A stretch of 64,000 bases of DNA from Curvularia sp. ZM96 (Eukaryota > Ascomycota > Dothideomycetes > Pleosporales > Pleosporaceae), in the NCBI GenBank assembly GCA_022457065.1, contig JAJGBQ010000003.1, positions 4,836,001 to 4,900,000 of the forward strand, in the 5' to 3' direction. The translations under genes were made by a program, and so were the position numbers. This document shows positions 1-11,027 of this stretch, one piece after another. Within the stretch, counting starts at the first letter, position 1; each line of letters begins with the position of its first letter. Under the pieces are notes generated by a model. That model was not told where the DNA came from. It ran no database searches and saw only the letters and a list, made by a program, of their open reading frames with translations.

Positions 1-3000
1 AAGCTTCATCATGATTGCGAAATCAAAAAGTCCTTGCTCTTAACAATGAATGGTCTTGACACGAAAAGAAGGGTGCGAAATGACAATCGGGCGTGGAAGC
101 GGGGTGAAGATCCAGGAAAGAGTGACTGGATGATTCAAAGAACGTGGCGTCCGAAGACAATGGATAGCGAGTGTGAGAAGGAGTGGTGCCTTGCGGTAGA
201 GAAGAAATTTCGTCGGGCGGAGGGGAGCAGTATATGAACTTCCCGGGCGTGCATGGCGGGCGGTGGGCCAAGCATAGCGCGGGTTGCTATTGGGAGCGTA
301 GTCGACAGGCCCCTGGCGGGTGTTAATTTCGTTCAGGAACAGCCGGGGACCGGGGCCAGTAGGCGGGCAGCGTTAGCCAGGCACGCTGTCCAGGGGCTGC
401 GCCGGCCAGCCACTCAGACACGCCCGCCGCCAACGTCGCCTGCGCCGCCCGCACGCCGTCACCGCTTCGCTCGCCGCCATGACATTGCAAATCAGCGAAG
501 CCGCCGGGCGACAGCGCACCACGCCGCACCATGCATGGCTGCTCTTCCACTCGCGGATCCAGTGCCTGCCGCACAAGTCAGGCGCCCAGCTGCCTCTACT
601 CCATCTACTCCATCTTTTTTTGCTCGCCAGCGGCCCCCTTGCCGTCGTGTTTCATGGCGCTTGGCCAGAATAGAAGCCGGCTGCGCGCAGATCCTCCCTG
701 CCACCACATGCAGGCGGGTACCTCGCAGAATCCCGTAAGGGCCCTGTCGCCGAGCCTACCCAGGGAGCCTGCTCCAGACCCGCGAGCAGAGGCAATTCGG
801 CCAAGTTCGCACCCTCGGCGCTATTCTCCAGAAGACAATGCCATGCCTTGCACCATCCGCTGCGCCACGGTCGACTTCCGCTATCGTAACTGGCGACGCT
901 TGGGTCCTGGCCGTCGTGCTTTGACGATAGGCGTGTGGCTCGGGGAACGGGGCATCGGTGGATCGACTCGTCGACGCCTTTGTGCAAGCGCTGGCCATGG
1001 TGCGACGCGCGACCTGCAACCTGCGCCCTGCGCCCACGCCTTCACAAGTCTGCACAAAAGAACCAGCGGCGCCCTCACCGTCTGTTAGCATGAATCGACG
1101 ACGCGCAATCCTCCATTGGCTCGTCATGGGCGTCGCCTCTGCGCCGCGTCGTCATGGGCCATTGCGAATCAACGGCGCGCCAATCGACGGCATCAGTGCT
1201 CACTTACTAGCAGCACCATTCATAGTCTTGCACAGCAGCTTCCTTCCAGCTCCGAGACACGCCCTCGCTATCTTTACCTCGTCGCATAACACACAGCCAC
1301 CGTCGACCGTGGGGTGCCAGTCTCAGGCTGTCGCAAGATGCACAGGTTCCCCTAATTCCCAATCGGGTTCGTCGCTGTCACAGTCGTCGGCATCGGCTTT
1401 TGCGTACCGGTTTGCGATGCCGTAGGGGTCAGGGTGCCTGGGCCCACCAAAGTTGCCTTTTCCGTGCCGGTCCCTGCTGTCTTTCGCAATGCAATGCACC
1501 GGGGACATGGCATGTTCGCTGACAGTCGAGAACATGCACCCCATTGCTCGGAAATGAGGGCGATCCGTCACTGTTTCCACCTCGTTTCTGGTCCGTGTCT
1601 CGATGCACCTGCTCGTCACTGGCTGACCGCCATGTCCTGGTGGGGATTGGTTCTGCAACCGACATGTGGGAAGTAAATGAGGCAATATTGCAGATGAGCA
1701 ACACGAACATTCCAATGGCATTGTCCAAGGAGAATGGGCGAGGCCCGGCAGCTGTCGAATGCGGTGTTGGGATAACGGCAAAGGTGAAGGATGGGTCGAG
1801 GTCCGAGATCGCCAACAGGCAAGAGCGTCGCCGTCGTGTCGTCTTTTCTAGAAGGCGCCCTCGGTCGTTCACGCCAAGCACCAACGGCGGCGCATCTCAA
1901 CCATCACCGCCACACCCCTCTTGCACGAAACAGTACCCCTCTTCTGCCTCATGCCGCCTTGCTCCCCCGCACCACCACTCTCACTCGGTGACGTACGTAC
2001 TCTGTCTGCTCCCCCTCGTCTTCCACGTGTGCGGCATCAACGACCCATACCAAGCCCTTCCCTATTATCAAACTCGTCGCTAGTCTACCAATCTGCTGCA
2101 GCGGTTTGCCCCGCTTTCCTCGAAACAAAGGCTCGGGACCGATTTGAAACGAAACAATAGGCCCATTGCAACATGTAACTGGTCATGTTTTCGAGACGCG
2201 GTTCCGCCAGCAGGACGTCACTGCTGCTCACTCGTATTGGTCGGCCAAGACGTCGTCCATGGAGGTGGCAGATGGAGCCGCGGTACTGCAACTTGAAGGC
2301 AATATTCATGCATCCATCTCATCCTACCTTCCATCTCACCAGTTTCTGTCATTCGCTGATGACCAAGCCACCTGCAGACTTCCTTCGAGGGCCATGTTCT
2401 AGCCTATCGATACGGTCAGCCGCATCTAACGCCTGTTTCAGATCCGTCCATGGTACCTTTGAGCCACTACATCGCGCTAAAGTGTCATGCTAGCCCTACC
2501 GCCAGAACCAAACTATGCTTGCTTTTTTATTCTGGTTGAGCCCGGTGCCACTGGGCGAGCACCGGCGTGAAACCAAGTCTAAACGGTTAATGTGACGTAT
2601 GCAGACTTGACATCTCGACAGCATTGCGTGTATTGTTTTTGGAAACGCTTCTTACTAGTGCACGTGGTTGTAGGATATTTACTTTCTACACACCATCTTG
2701 GATTCATGCCTACGCCGCCCCAACCAAGTTGATCAACCTATGCTGCAAATGGCTATTGTTTTTCTGTCGAGAGCTTATCAAATTCATGCCACATAATAAA
2801 CTCTGTCAATTAGTCGGAAACAAAATTATCGATTTGGTATCACCTCATCCGAATATGTAGCTACAAATCGTGATTAATCCATACACCATCATATACTTCA
2901 TACACCCATTCCTTCTACACCTTAATCTCCAGCCAACCCACCAAATCCCTCAACCTCGGCTTCTCTCTCAGCCTCCTCCACATCCTGCCCAGCCTGACCA

Positions 3001-4043
3001 TTCCTTCACTTCCCTTACTTTTTTTTTTCCTACCCACCTCACCTCATCTCACCCCTCCCAACCCATCCTTCTCCCAGCTCCCAAAATCTTACTCAAAATC
3101 TCACAGACGCCACATCCCCTCTAGCCTCCGTCATTGCGCCACCATCCAAACATTAAAAAAAAGGTTTCGCTCCACTAGCGCCCGCCCCCATCGCCCCGGC
3201 TTACCCGACCGCACGCACAACCGCCAGCCCATCTCTCGTATATGCATAGAATACGGAAAGAGCGTTATGGAAAAAAAAAAATACGACGGAGTCAGTGCGT
3301 CGGCTAGATAGGAAAGAAAGAGTGTATATTTCACTGAGAAGGTTTGTGTAGAATTATTTTTACGTAGCTCTGAGTAGTTATATTTTTGGGGGGAGATTTA
3401 ATGAACAAATTTTGGAATAATCTCGCTGCTACCATTTTTTTCTTTTACAAGTAAGCAGTAGCATTGGAGGGTGGTCAAAAATATTCCTAGCTGAAATGAC
3501 AGTTATGACAGCCCGTATTCGCACACATTACGCAAACTTGTTTAGAGAAAGCTTTTTTAGCGTAGAGAAAATGGATATGGAAGAGAGTAAATGAGCAACT
3601 AGCCTGCACTTGACTGTACAAGCCGTGGCTCTTTTTTTTTGTCGGATTTATTTTGAGGCGCAAGAACAGGGCCTGGTTTAGCTGGAGGTTTAGCTGTGTA
3701 ATGCTTTATAGGCTCAATGTGGTGGGGCTTGATGGAGATGTTTTGGGTAGGTGAGCAGTATGTAAGAGAACTGGAAGAGGCGGAGCCTGCTGTTCAGATC
3801 TTGGAGACGGACGGATGGTCTGTGGTGAAGACGAGACTGCTGTGCCGCTGTCTGCCTGACCGCTGCCTAACTGCTGCCTGATGCTAAGCTTAATTTTTGA
3901 GATGTACCCTTAACTGATAGAGAATCAATTACTTGTATTTAATACTTCGCACCTACCTATAGCTCATCTAGAAACCAAATACGCTCACCAACATATGTAC
4001 ATGCGTACTCAAGCTACTCTTCATCCTAATTTCTCCCACCACC
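1..4043. other. gene-free stretch, 4 kb
   Basis: I see no open frame that resembles a known protein or joins to another by good splice sites. The part from about 250 to 2100 is GC-rich and full of overlapping short frames on both strands, the usual sign of non-coding GC-rich DNA. From about 2870 to 3130 the plus strand is strongly pyrimidine-rich (long C/T runs), followed by A runs near 3155 and 3265. CT-rich tracts of this kind often precede transcription starts in filamentous fungi, so part of this may be promoter or untranslated leader. That is inference only. Confidence 0.4.
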
Positions 4044-4661
4044 ATGACATCGCTTCCACAATTCATCGAGAGGTTCTATCACATGCGCAAAGAAAGCATT
4101 GCAGAGCTGGAAGAAGAGCATGATCCTTGGGGGTTTACCATCTACCGAACATATTACGGCCCTGATTCCGATGACCAGTGGTCCAAGCGGCTCCAGAAAA
4201 TCTCAGACAGCGTGAAAGAAGGTCTAAATCAACTAGACGAGGCGGAGCACTATCCTCACGCTGTCACCAAACTACAAGCCCTATTTCGACTCGACGCGCG
4301 TTCCACTCCCGACACCTTAGACGGATTAACGCTGGACGAAGTCCGGCGAGTCTATCCACAAGTGATTGGAAGTAGACTGATGAACAGGATCAACACCCCC
4401 TGGCGCGTCTTTCTCTTGGCAGATACTGAGATACTACAAGATCCTGATCTCCGCCTACTCAAGGTCGTAGGAGAAGATTACGATCCTGCTGCGGTGCATA
4501 GAAATACTAGGGTTCGGAAGGAGTATTTTGGATGGATCACTATGCCAGCAACAGCTGTCGTGGGTCTGTATCACCTACTGGACTTGTTCCCATTAAGGAT
4601 GCTGGCCGGTCATGCGAAGGGTGGGCCGGGAGCATTCTGGGACCCGTGGGATGATTACTAG
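4044..4661 (+). CDS. hypothetical protein, 205 aa, intronless
   Basis: This is a single uninterrupted frame opening with ATG in a CACCACC-ATG context and ending in TAG. The predicted protein is acidic near the N terminus (ELEEEHD) and rich in charged residues. Around residues 165-190 there is a mildly hydrophobic segment (TMPATAVVGLYHLLDLF) that is too weak to call a membrane helix. It has no signal peptide and no catalytic motif I recognise. Composition and lack of low complexity argue that the frame is real. It lies upstream of the repeat-flanked NLR locus but has no evident functional link to it. Function unknown. Confidence 0.6.
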   Translation: MTSLPQFIERFYHMRKESIAELEEEHDPWGFTIYRTYYGPDSDDQWSKRLQKISDSVKEGLNQLDEAEHYPHAVTKLQALFRLDARSTPDTLDGLTLDEVRRVYPQVIGSRLMNRINTPWRVFLLADTEILQDPDLRLLKVVGEDYDPAAVHRNTRVRKEYFGWITMPATAVVGLYHLLDLFPLRMLAGHAKGGPGAFWDPWDDY

Positions 4662-5526
4662 ACTGTGTCTGATGTGTGTGAGAGAGATGAGTATGAGAAG
4701 CAGATTGTAATTAGAATCTCTTGACAATGCGTTGAAGCAAAGGAGAGGTCGCATTCTGGGCAGAATAATGTCTCATAATATGAATTACCGGAGGGTGTCC
4801 ATGATACCTATTATTGCGCCCTTTTTGGGGGGCCATCCGGGAGTTACATCGTCCTTGATGTCTTATATGTTCAGCTAAAGACCTGCAATTCTAGTATGAT
4901 GGTGCTGAATATGCAGAAGCATGGCGTTCTGAACTGTGTTCGCTAAGATGTTGGAAAAGGGGTTCTCGGCGGAGACGCGACGCGTTCTCGGCGGTTTGAC
5001 ACGCGACTCACCGAGCCACTGCTACGCACGTGAATTGCGGCGGAAGAACGGCAAGGGTTCTAATGCGTATGTACGGCATACTGCATACAGCTTTCGACGC
5101 TTTTTCTCAGAACTTACTCAAAGCGGCATCTCAGCTTTACAGGTTGTTGCGGTATTACTGCGCAAAGTGCCTCATCATATAAGCGCTAGTGAAATCTACG
5201 TACTCGACCCTAGAGTGGCGTGACAGCATCCGGTATTCGCTCGTACGCATGTTTATGTATGGGCATGATGGAGATGCGGTGACTGAAGAACACGCGCGTC
5301 CGGCGACCTGAAGCTTTTCCCACTCATGGTCAATACAGTTCATCAATAGTCCAAGGTCAGCAGCTATTCTGGGTAACGACTATCTCAAAAGCGTGTCATG
5401 ATTAGCCTAAGAATGCCACTATACGAGCGTCGACATATGCCTTCAGAAACTCAAGAAATTGTCAAAGTTCTCAAATGATTTCTCACTAAGAAGCGGTCTA
5501 ATCTATCGCTCTATCTTTTACTCAGC
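4662..5526. other. gene-free stretch with diverged repeat copy A
   Basis: The stretch between the hypothetical gene and the secreted-peptide gene holds a 95-codon frame at 4936-5223 with no recognisable motif, which I do not call as a gene. Its right half contains copy A of a diverged direct repeat (5267-5498), listed separately. Confidence 0.4.
5267..5498 (+). repeat. diverged direct repeat, copy A
   Basis: About 230 bp here align in the same orientation with 11028-11258. Shared blocks, allowing substitutions, include GATGxAGATGCGG, CGACCxGAAGC, TATGGTCAACA/CATGGTCAATA, AGTCCAAGGTCAGCAGCTA/AAGTTCAGCAGCTAA, CTGGGTAA, TGATTAGCC, AGAATGC and GAGC. Identity is roughly 70-75% by eye with small indels. 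The copy lies between the hypothetical gene and the 3' end of the 79-residue secreted peptide. No long frame or terminal inverted repeat is visible, so it may be a remnant of a mobile element or of a duplicated gene flank. Confidence 0.7.
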
Positions 5527-5830
5527 CTATATCGGACAAGGCTGCATTGGTCCCTTCAAATTGCATTGGGTACCCGAGACCGATGGACAGTAGTACTTGA
5601 TCGTCCACACCTGCGATTGCGCATATCGTTAGCCGTAAACTTCAAGTGACTTAGTTCGGAGAACAATCACATACATTGCCGCTGCGTGCACAGTAGGAGT
5701 TCCAAGCACAACCGCTACAGCAGTTGTCGCTAAAGGAGGGCGGAGATGTTCCGATGTCACCATCCCGAATGCATGCAAGTCCTTGGGCGCTCAAGAGAGC
5801 AATGATGGTCGAGAGTAGAATAGTACGCAT
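5527..5830 (-). CDS. small secreted cysteine-rich protein, 79 aa (effector-like)
   Basis: Two exons on the minus strand: 5830-5675 (52 codons) and 5610-5527. The intron at 5611-5674 starts GTATGT, has a GCTAAC branch site and ends GCAG. Without splicing the frame stops early and loses three cysteines; splicing restores them. Residues 1-19 (MRTILLSTIIALLSAQGLA) are a clear signal peptide. The mature part is about 60 residues with 8 cysteines: one at its first position, an adjacent CC pair followed by CxxC spacing, and three in exon 2. An even cysteine count in a short secreted protein suggests four disulfides. No family is recognised. It could be an apoplastic effector or antimicrobial peptide. 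It lies between repeat copy A and the NLR gene. Confidence 0.7.
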
Positions 5831-6312
5831 TGTGAATTTTGGCTCTTGCTTCGGTAAATGCTTGGTTCGCGCGCTGGTAGTGTGAGTAGAAGGCAAAGGA
5901 GGGAGCGCCATACTCTTGTGATTTATACACTGTGGTATGTAAGCTTACACGTATGATGTATGCAAATAAAGTGGAGAACTGGTAAGCATTATCAACATGG
6001 TGGAGTCTCGGAAGTTTGTTATATAGCATCACGCCACAGTATAGTATCATGCTGTAATCACTTACCGTACTCGTATGTAGAAAAGGGCCTATTGCCGTAG
6101 TCACTGACTCTCACTCGCTGTTCGCAACTAGACCGGATGTGTAGGAGGGCCATTGTTGGTAGAATCTATAATCTCTCTGCATCTTTAACTACTAGTCTCA
6201 TGTGACGGGCGTCATATTCTTTGAGGTGCTTTCTCCAAGAAGATACTACGCAAATGGCAAGTCATGCGGATCTGTTAGTAGTATTAAGAACATTTAGTCT
6301 TCGTAACTACGA

Positions 6313-9300
6313 CTACTGAAATTGACAAAATCTAAGTACAGCCACCCGCCCAGTATCGCAGCCCAAACACACCATATCTCCGTGTGCTGCTGTATTGTCA
6401 GCCCGATACTCTGAAGGAAGCCACAAAAAGCGCCGATTTTGACAAAATATCCATTTACCCAGTGCTTCAACAGAGGATACTCGTTCAATGTGGAGGAGTG
6501 GTTCAGGTGTGAGAGGGATAGTCGGAGTAGACCAGAGATGCAAAGACAGGGTGGAGTCACCTTCGTCAGTCCTGAGCGTCCGACCATCTGGCAAGAATAC
6601 AATATTCTCAGTCCATAAATCCCGATCTAGCACCCAGCGATGCCGGCCCGTTGTCTGTAATAACTTCACTGTCCCATCGGAAGATGCTGTAGCAAGCAGT
6701 TTTGAGTCTGGCGAGAACGCTACTGCAGAAATATCAATTTGGTCATCGTCCGATAATACTGTGTAGTTTTGACCTGTTGTGCTCCACAGCTGCACTGTAC
6801 TGTCGTTATGCATGGAGACGACGAACTGCCCGTCTGGAGAGAAGTCTACCATGTCGACAGAAGCGGAATCGCCTTCTGACACACTGCAGTCGCCTTCCGT
6901 CTCCCAAATCCGCAATGTACAGTCTTCGGATGCTGAAGCAACTAGACTCCCATCTGGTGAGAACGCCAATGCGACAATTTCGGCTGGGTGACCCTCCAAT
7001 ACTCTGCAGCTTTGATCTGCTACATTCCAGAGTTGCAACTCAAAGTCGTTAGATATTGAAGCAACTGTTTGGTTGTCTGGAGGGAAAACCACGTCTCCAG
7101 TATAATTTAAGTAGCGCTCTAACATTCTGCAGTCTTGATCTTTTATGTCCCATAGATGCAACCTATCGTCTCCAGATTGGATGGCAATTTTCTGACCGTC
7201 TGGAGAGAACACTGCTTTTTGAGCTTCATTTGAGTGATTCTCTAATAGCCGGCGATAATCACCTGTAGCTGTGTCCCACAACCACACTGTACCATTTTTA
7301 GATGCTAAGGTAATCAGCTGCCAGTCTAAGGAGAAGACTAGCGCTATAGCCTTGCACGCCAGTACCTTGCGACAGTGGCCTGTAGCTGTCTCCCATAGCC
7401 GTACTATACCATCGCCGGATGCTGAGGCGACTAGCTTCCCATCTGGAGAGAAAACTACCGCATACATCTTGCACGAGTGACCCTTGAGCACTCTGTGACA
7501 ATAGCCCGTGGCTATCTCCCATAATCTCACACTATCGTTGGATACTGAGGCGAGTAGCTTCCTATCCGGAGAGAAGCATACTTTACTCACACCCTCTGAG
7601 TGACCCACCAGGACCTTGTGACACAAGCCTGTAGCTGTATCCCATAGCCACACTGTGTTGTCGTCGGATCCCGAGGCGACTAGCTGCCCATTTGGCGAGA
7701 ACACCACCGTGTAAACCGCTTTTGTGTGGCCGTGTAGTACGCTATAACACCGACCTGTGGCTGTCTCCCACAATCGTATTGTATTATCCTTGGAAGCCGA
7801 AACGACCAGCTTCCCATCTGGGGAGAACACTACCGCAACAACAGAATTCAGGTGGCCCTCTAGCGTGCTCCGACATGCGCTCCATTCGACGTCTCTTCCT
7901 AAAACCATCTCCACTATCTGTGGTACTTGATTGACAAACACGTTTCGTACGAGGCTAGCTTCAGGCGAGAAAACAAGAGCAGATGAGTATATCTGGAGAG
8001 GTGCTTCTTCAAGAATGGGTACAAATCGCAACACAAAGCGATATGCATCGCGGAGAAAACATGCAACAGTATTGTGAGACAGCTACAACCGGAGTCAGCG
8101 TCGAACATTACTGTCGGCTCATTAGGAAAGACCTACCACTGCCAGACTTTGCAGCCTCACCACTAATCGCACGCATAGGCCTGTCTCTCGGATGAGACTC
8201 ATAACTTCAAGCCAGTGAAGGAAGTATTTCTCAAGGAATCGATGTGTAGTGTCTCCATCTTTGATGTTGCGTCCGCTGCATTCCAGATGGGTTATCCAAT
8301 AGCGACACGCATATTGGAGCTCAGGAGATAAGCTAGCGATGATTGTGCTCTCTTCAATCTCGTCCCTTAACACTCCAGGGTCAGAAAGATTGCACATATC
8401 CTGTCGAAGGCCGCCTGATGCAGACATAAGCTCCAAACAGCGGGACGCTAGCGTCTTGTGTATGCTCTTTTCGTCGACCCTGAAGTTTTTGTCGCTGCAT
8501 CTCTCTTTGCTGAACAAAAAGTCGCGGAGCGAAGGGTGGTGCAGGCGAAGCGGCAGGCTATGATCGTTTGGGATGTCGAGAATTGCGTGAAGATCATCCA
8601 GTATCGGTCGAACCCCCTCTGCAACACTTAATAGTTGATCTAGAGACTGTGTAGAGAGCGGAGAGAACAGCGCCACTATGCTTCCAAGAACATATCGAAC
8701 TGCACTGGATTGCTCTTCTTTTTCTTCGTCCATGTAGTTTTGAATTGAGTTCTGTAGCACTGTAGTGTAGAGCTCGTTGAGGTGCTTCTCTGGAGCGACA
8801 GAGGTAGCAGTATCTCTGCAAAGTATCGTCTTGAGTCTCTTAGGTGCACGCGCCTTTCCCTCTCGGATAAAGCGACATGCTGTTTCAGCCCAGATGAAGC
8901 GGCCGCTGGCACTTTCAACGAGCTGCGCAACCATCTCCGGACCTGGCCAACCAGCTTTTAGGCAATGTTTTTGTGCGATGCGTTCGAGATTGTCTTGCAG
9001 GAAAAGGCCTATATCGTGGTCAACAATAGGCTGCAATATGTCGTGCAACACAAAATTCTTATGGTCTCCGTCTGCCATTTGCTTGAACTGATACCGAATC
9101 GGTACTTCCGGCCTACTTGTCAGCAGCACTCGCAGCTGGGTCGTGAGAGATCGAGCCTCGACCAACAGTTGCAAGATGATGCGGATGTTGTTGTCGTTGT
9201 CGCATTCGTCAAGCGCGTCGATGACTACAACATATGATTCAGGTGTACCCAGCTTCGCCAGCGGACGGCAGACGAGTTCCTGCCATTGATCCCTGAGCGA

Positions 9301-9810
9301 CAGGTTGACGATGTCGCTGCGCTCTGTAACAGCATCACATATATGCTGTCGCAACGCTGGGACGCTATGCGCAAGCTGCACCGCGATGCTCGTCACAAAT
9401 CTGGCAGCTTGACCAGCATCGCCGCCACCGCGAGAGAAGAAGAAGAAGCTAGCTGCAAGGCGCTGTCTGTCGTAGTAGCTGCGTGCGACAGTCCGTGCGA
9501 CAGTCGACTTGCCCGTCCCTGCTAGCCCGCTTAGCCAGAAGATGCGGCGCTCGTCTTGCTTATCTACCCATCTGTATATCTCGCGCAGGAGGTCGACACG
9601 TGTACCGGGGTGACAGTCATGCTCATGCTGCTTGCTGTACGCATTGAAGGGCGCGTCTTTGGCGAAGGGTAGGTGATGGAGGGGATCATCAACCCTCACG
9701 TGATAGCTATCGCCCAGATGGGCCTTCGCGCCATCACTGATACTGACATCGCCGTAACGGTGGCCCAGTGAACTTCCGCTCCCGATACCTAGTTCACCGG
9801 GGTAGGCCAT
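6313..9810 (-). CDS. NACHT-WD40 NLR with N-terminal HET-s-type amyloid motif (NWD2-like)
   Basis: Two exons, 9810-8137 (558 codons) and 8082-6313, joined by a 54-nt intron (8083-8136; GTAGGT...GTTGTAG). The product is about 1147 aa. Residues 10-41 hold the amyloid-type motif GAKAHLGDSY (27-36), preceded by a weaker related segment GSSLGHRYGD (12-21). The NACHT domain follows: Walker A GLAGTGKST (95-103) and Walker B VVVIDALDEC (194-203). Exon 2 begins with the usual linker (PLQIYSSALVFSPE) and then about 11 WD40 repeats. The first four are canonical (FSPDGKLVASAS...TIRLWETATG); later ones lose the GH or WD signature. The C terminus (LWLPSEYR...GRVAVLRF) is typical of fungal STAND proteins, so the gene looks complete. 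By analogy with Podospora NWD2, ligand binding to the repeats would oligomerise the NACHT core and expose the N-terminal template to the HET-S-like neighbour. The start codon is shared with the motif, so it is well supported. Confidence 0.9.
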
Positions 9811-10089
9811 GGATCAGGCAGCATCGAAAAGGAAATAGAGATGTGGAAGAGATGGAGGGAGATTTACAGCCGTCCCTGCGATTGACGCCGCTCAGCCTCG
9901 CCCCCATTCGCTTAACCCCGCAAGCAAGCGAAGGCTGAGTATTTCGGAAGCTGTCTTCTTTGACCGGTAGGGGCTGAGACGTGGGGCGTGACACAGCCTC
10001 GCTCCTGCGTCTGAGCACTGTGTATTACTTCTCTCTGGAGCTTCCCTATCCATACCCTCGTGTGTGCCACTTCGCCTCCTACATACTAC
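9811..10089. promoter_or_regulatory. shared divergent promoter of NLR and HET-S-like genes
   Basis: Only 279 bp separate the start codons of the two divergently transcribed genes, so both promoters must lie here or overlap. A pyrimidine-rich tract just upstream of the HET-S-like start is consistent with fungal leaders. I see no defined operator. The arrangement would favour co-expression of sensor and effector (inference). Confidence 0.55.
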
Positions 10090-10932
10090 ATGGCCGAGCC
10101 GTTTGGAATCGTTGCTGGCGCTATAGGCATCACTGCCGCCTTCGCCGCTTGTGTCGACTGTTTCGACTATGTCCAGCATAGCCGACACTTTGGTCGAGAT
10201 TATCAGAGCGAACTGATAAGCCTCGACTGCGCTAGACTTCGACTAACTCGTTGGGGGGAGGCTGTAAACGTCCATGAAGACCCCAACCTAGGGAGGCCAA
10301 ACGCAAGAGCCTCTGAAGTACATACAGTACAGAGCGCACTACACCAGATCTTAGTACTCTTCGCGGACACAGAGAAGATCTCAAACCAGTACCGATTGGA
10401 AAGGCCGACCGACGACGATCTTGCCCTACTCGCACCTAACGATCTTGAGCCCACCGTCTTGGGACTTCGAAACAAGATGAAGGAATTAGTTCTTGGACGC
10501 CAGAAAAGAGCCGGTGTTCTCAAGAAGACCAGCTGGGCGCTTTACCATCGCTCCCAACTCAAAGACCTCGTTCGTGAAATCACCTCGTTGCTTGACAGTA
10601 TCGAAAATATATTCCCTGCTCCCGAGAAGATATCCGCTCTTGCCAAGCAGGATGCAGCAGCAATTCGCGACCCAAAGGAGCTCGAGCTTGTTGAGCGTGC
10701 AGCACCTGGCGTAGATAGTCTATTGCTGGCTGCTGCAAAGGAAGTTCTTACTGGACACCAATACCTGAAGGTCACCATCGAAGGGAAGGCCCATACAGGC
10801 GATAGTTATGGCAATGACTGGAGAGGTAAAGCGCAGGGGGCATCTCATGTATACAGACACGTATTCGTTCATGAGAAAGGGAAGGCACACATCGGCAATA
10901 GGTACGGCGAAAAGGATTTCTGGGATGACTAG
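10090..10932 (+). CDS. HET-S-like HeLo-domain effector with C-terminal amyloid repeats
   Basis: This intronless frame encodes 280 aa, close to the 289 aa of Podospora HET-s/HET-S. I chose the ATG at 10090 because it gives the family N terminus MAEPFGIVAGAIG; the frame opens 10 codons earlier at 10060. Residues 1 to about 225 match the HeLo fold: a hydrophobic N-terminal helix (5-28), conserved VDCFDYVQ and FGRDY (34-38), RLxRWGEAV and KKTSWALY segments. The last 49 residues hold two pseudo-repeats, GKAHTGDSYG (232-241) and GKAHIGNRYG (264-273), ending in FWDD as in the HET-s prion domain. The family forms a beta-solenoid amyloid; templating unfolds the HeLo domain, releasing the N-terminal helix to insert in membranes and kill the cell. 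Residue 33 is His. The adjacent divergent NLR carries the matching motif, making this a sensor-effector pair. Confidence 0.93.
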   Translation: MAEPFGIVAGAIGITAAFAACVDCFDYVQHSRHFGRDYQSELISLDCARLRLTRWGEAVNVHEDPNLGRPNARASEVHTVQSALHQILVLFADTEKISNQYRLERPTDDDLALLAPNDLEPTVLGLRNKMKELVLGRQKRAGVLKKTSWALYHRSQLKDLVREITSLLDSIENIFPAPEKISALAKQDAAAIRDPKELELVERAAPGVDSLLLAAAKEVLTGHQYLKVTIEGKAHTGDSYGNDWRGKAQGASHVYRHVFVHEKGKAHIGNRYGEKDFWDD

Positions 10933-11027
10933 GATGGACGGACTTACCATAATGTGGACCATGCCATCTAGCCATCTTATCATCATTATGCTGCGGATCT
11001 GTTATATTACAAGCTTTCTTTCGAGAC

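Noticed and set aside
253..1425. Several 100-185 codon frames on both strands in the GC-rich left end
   Set aside because: They overlap in all frames, have Arg/Pro/Ala-heavy chance composition and show no motifs or splice-consistent joins.
4936..5223. 95-codon plus-strand frame before repeat copy A
   Set aside because: No motif, signal peptide or splice partner; I also looked for HeLo or amyloid-motif remnants here that would explain the repeat as a duplicated gene flank and found none.
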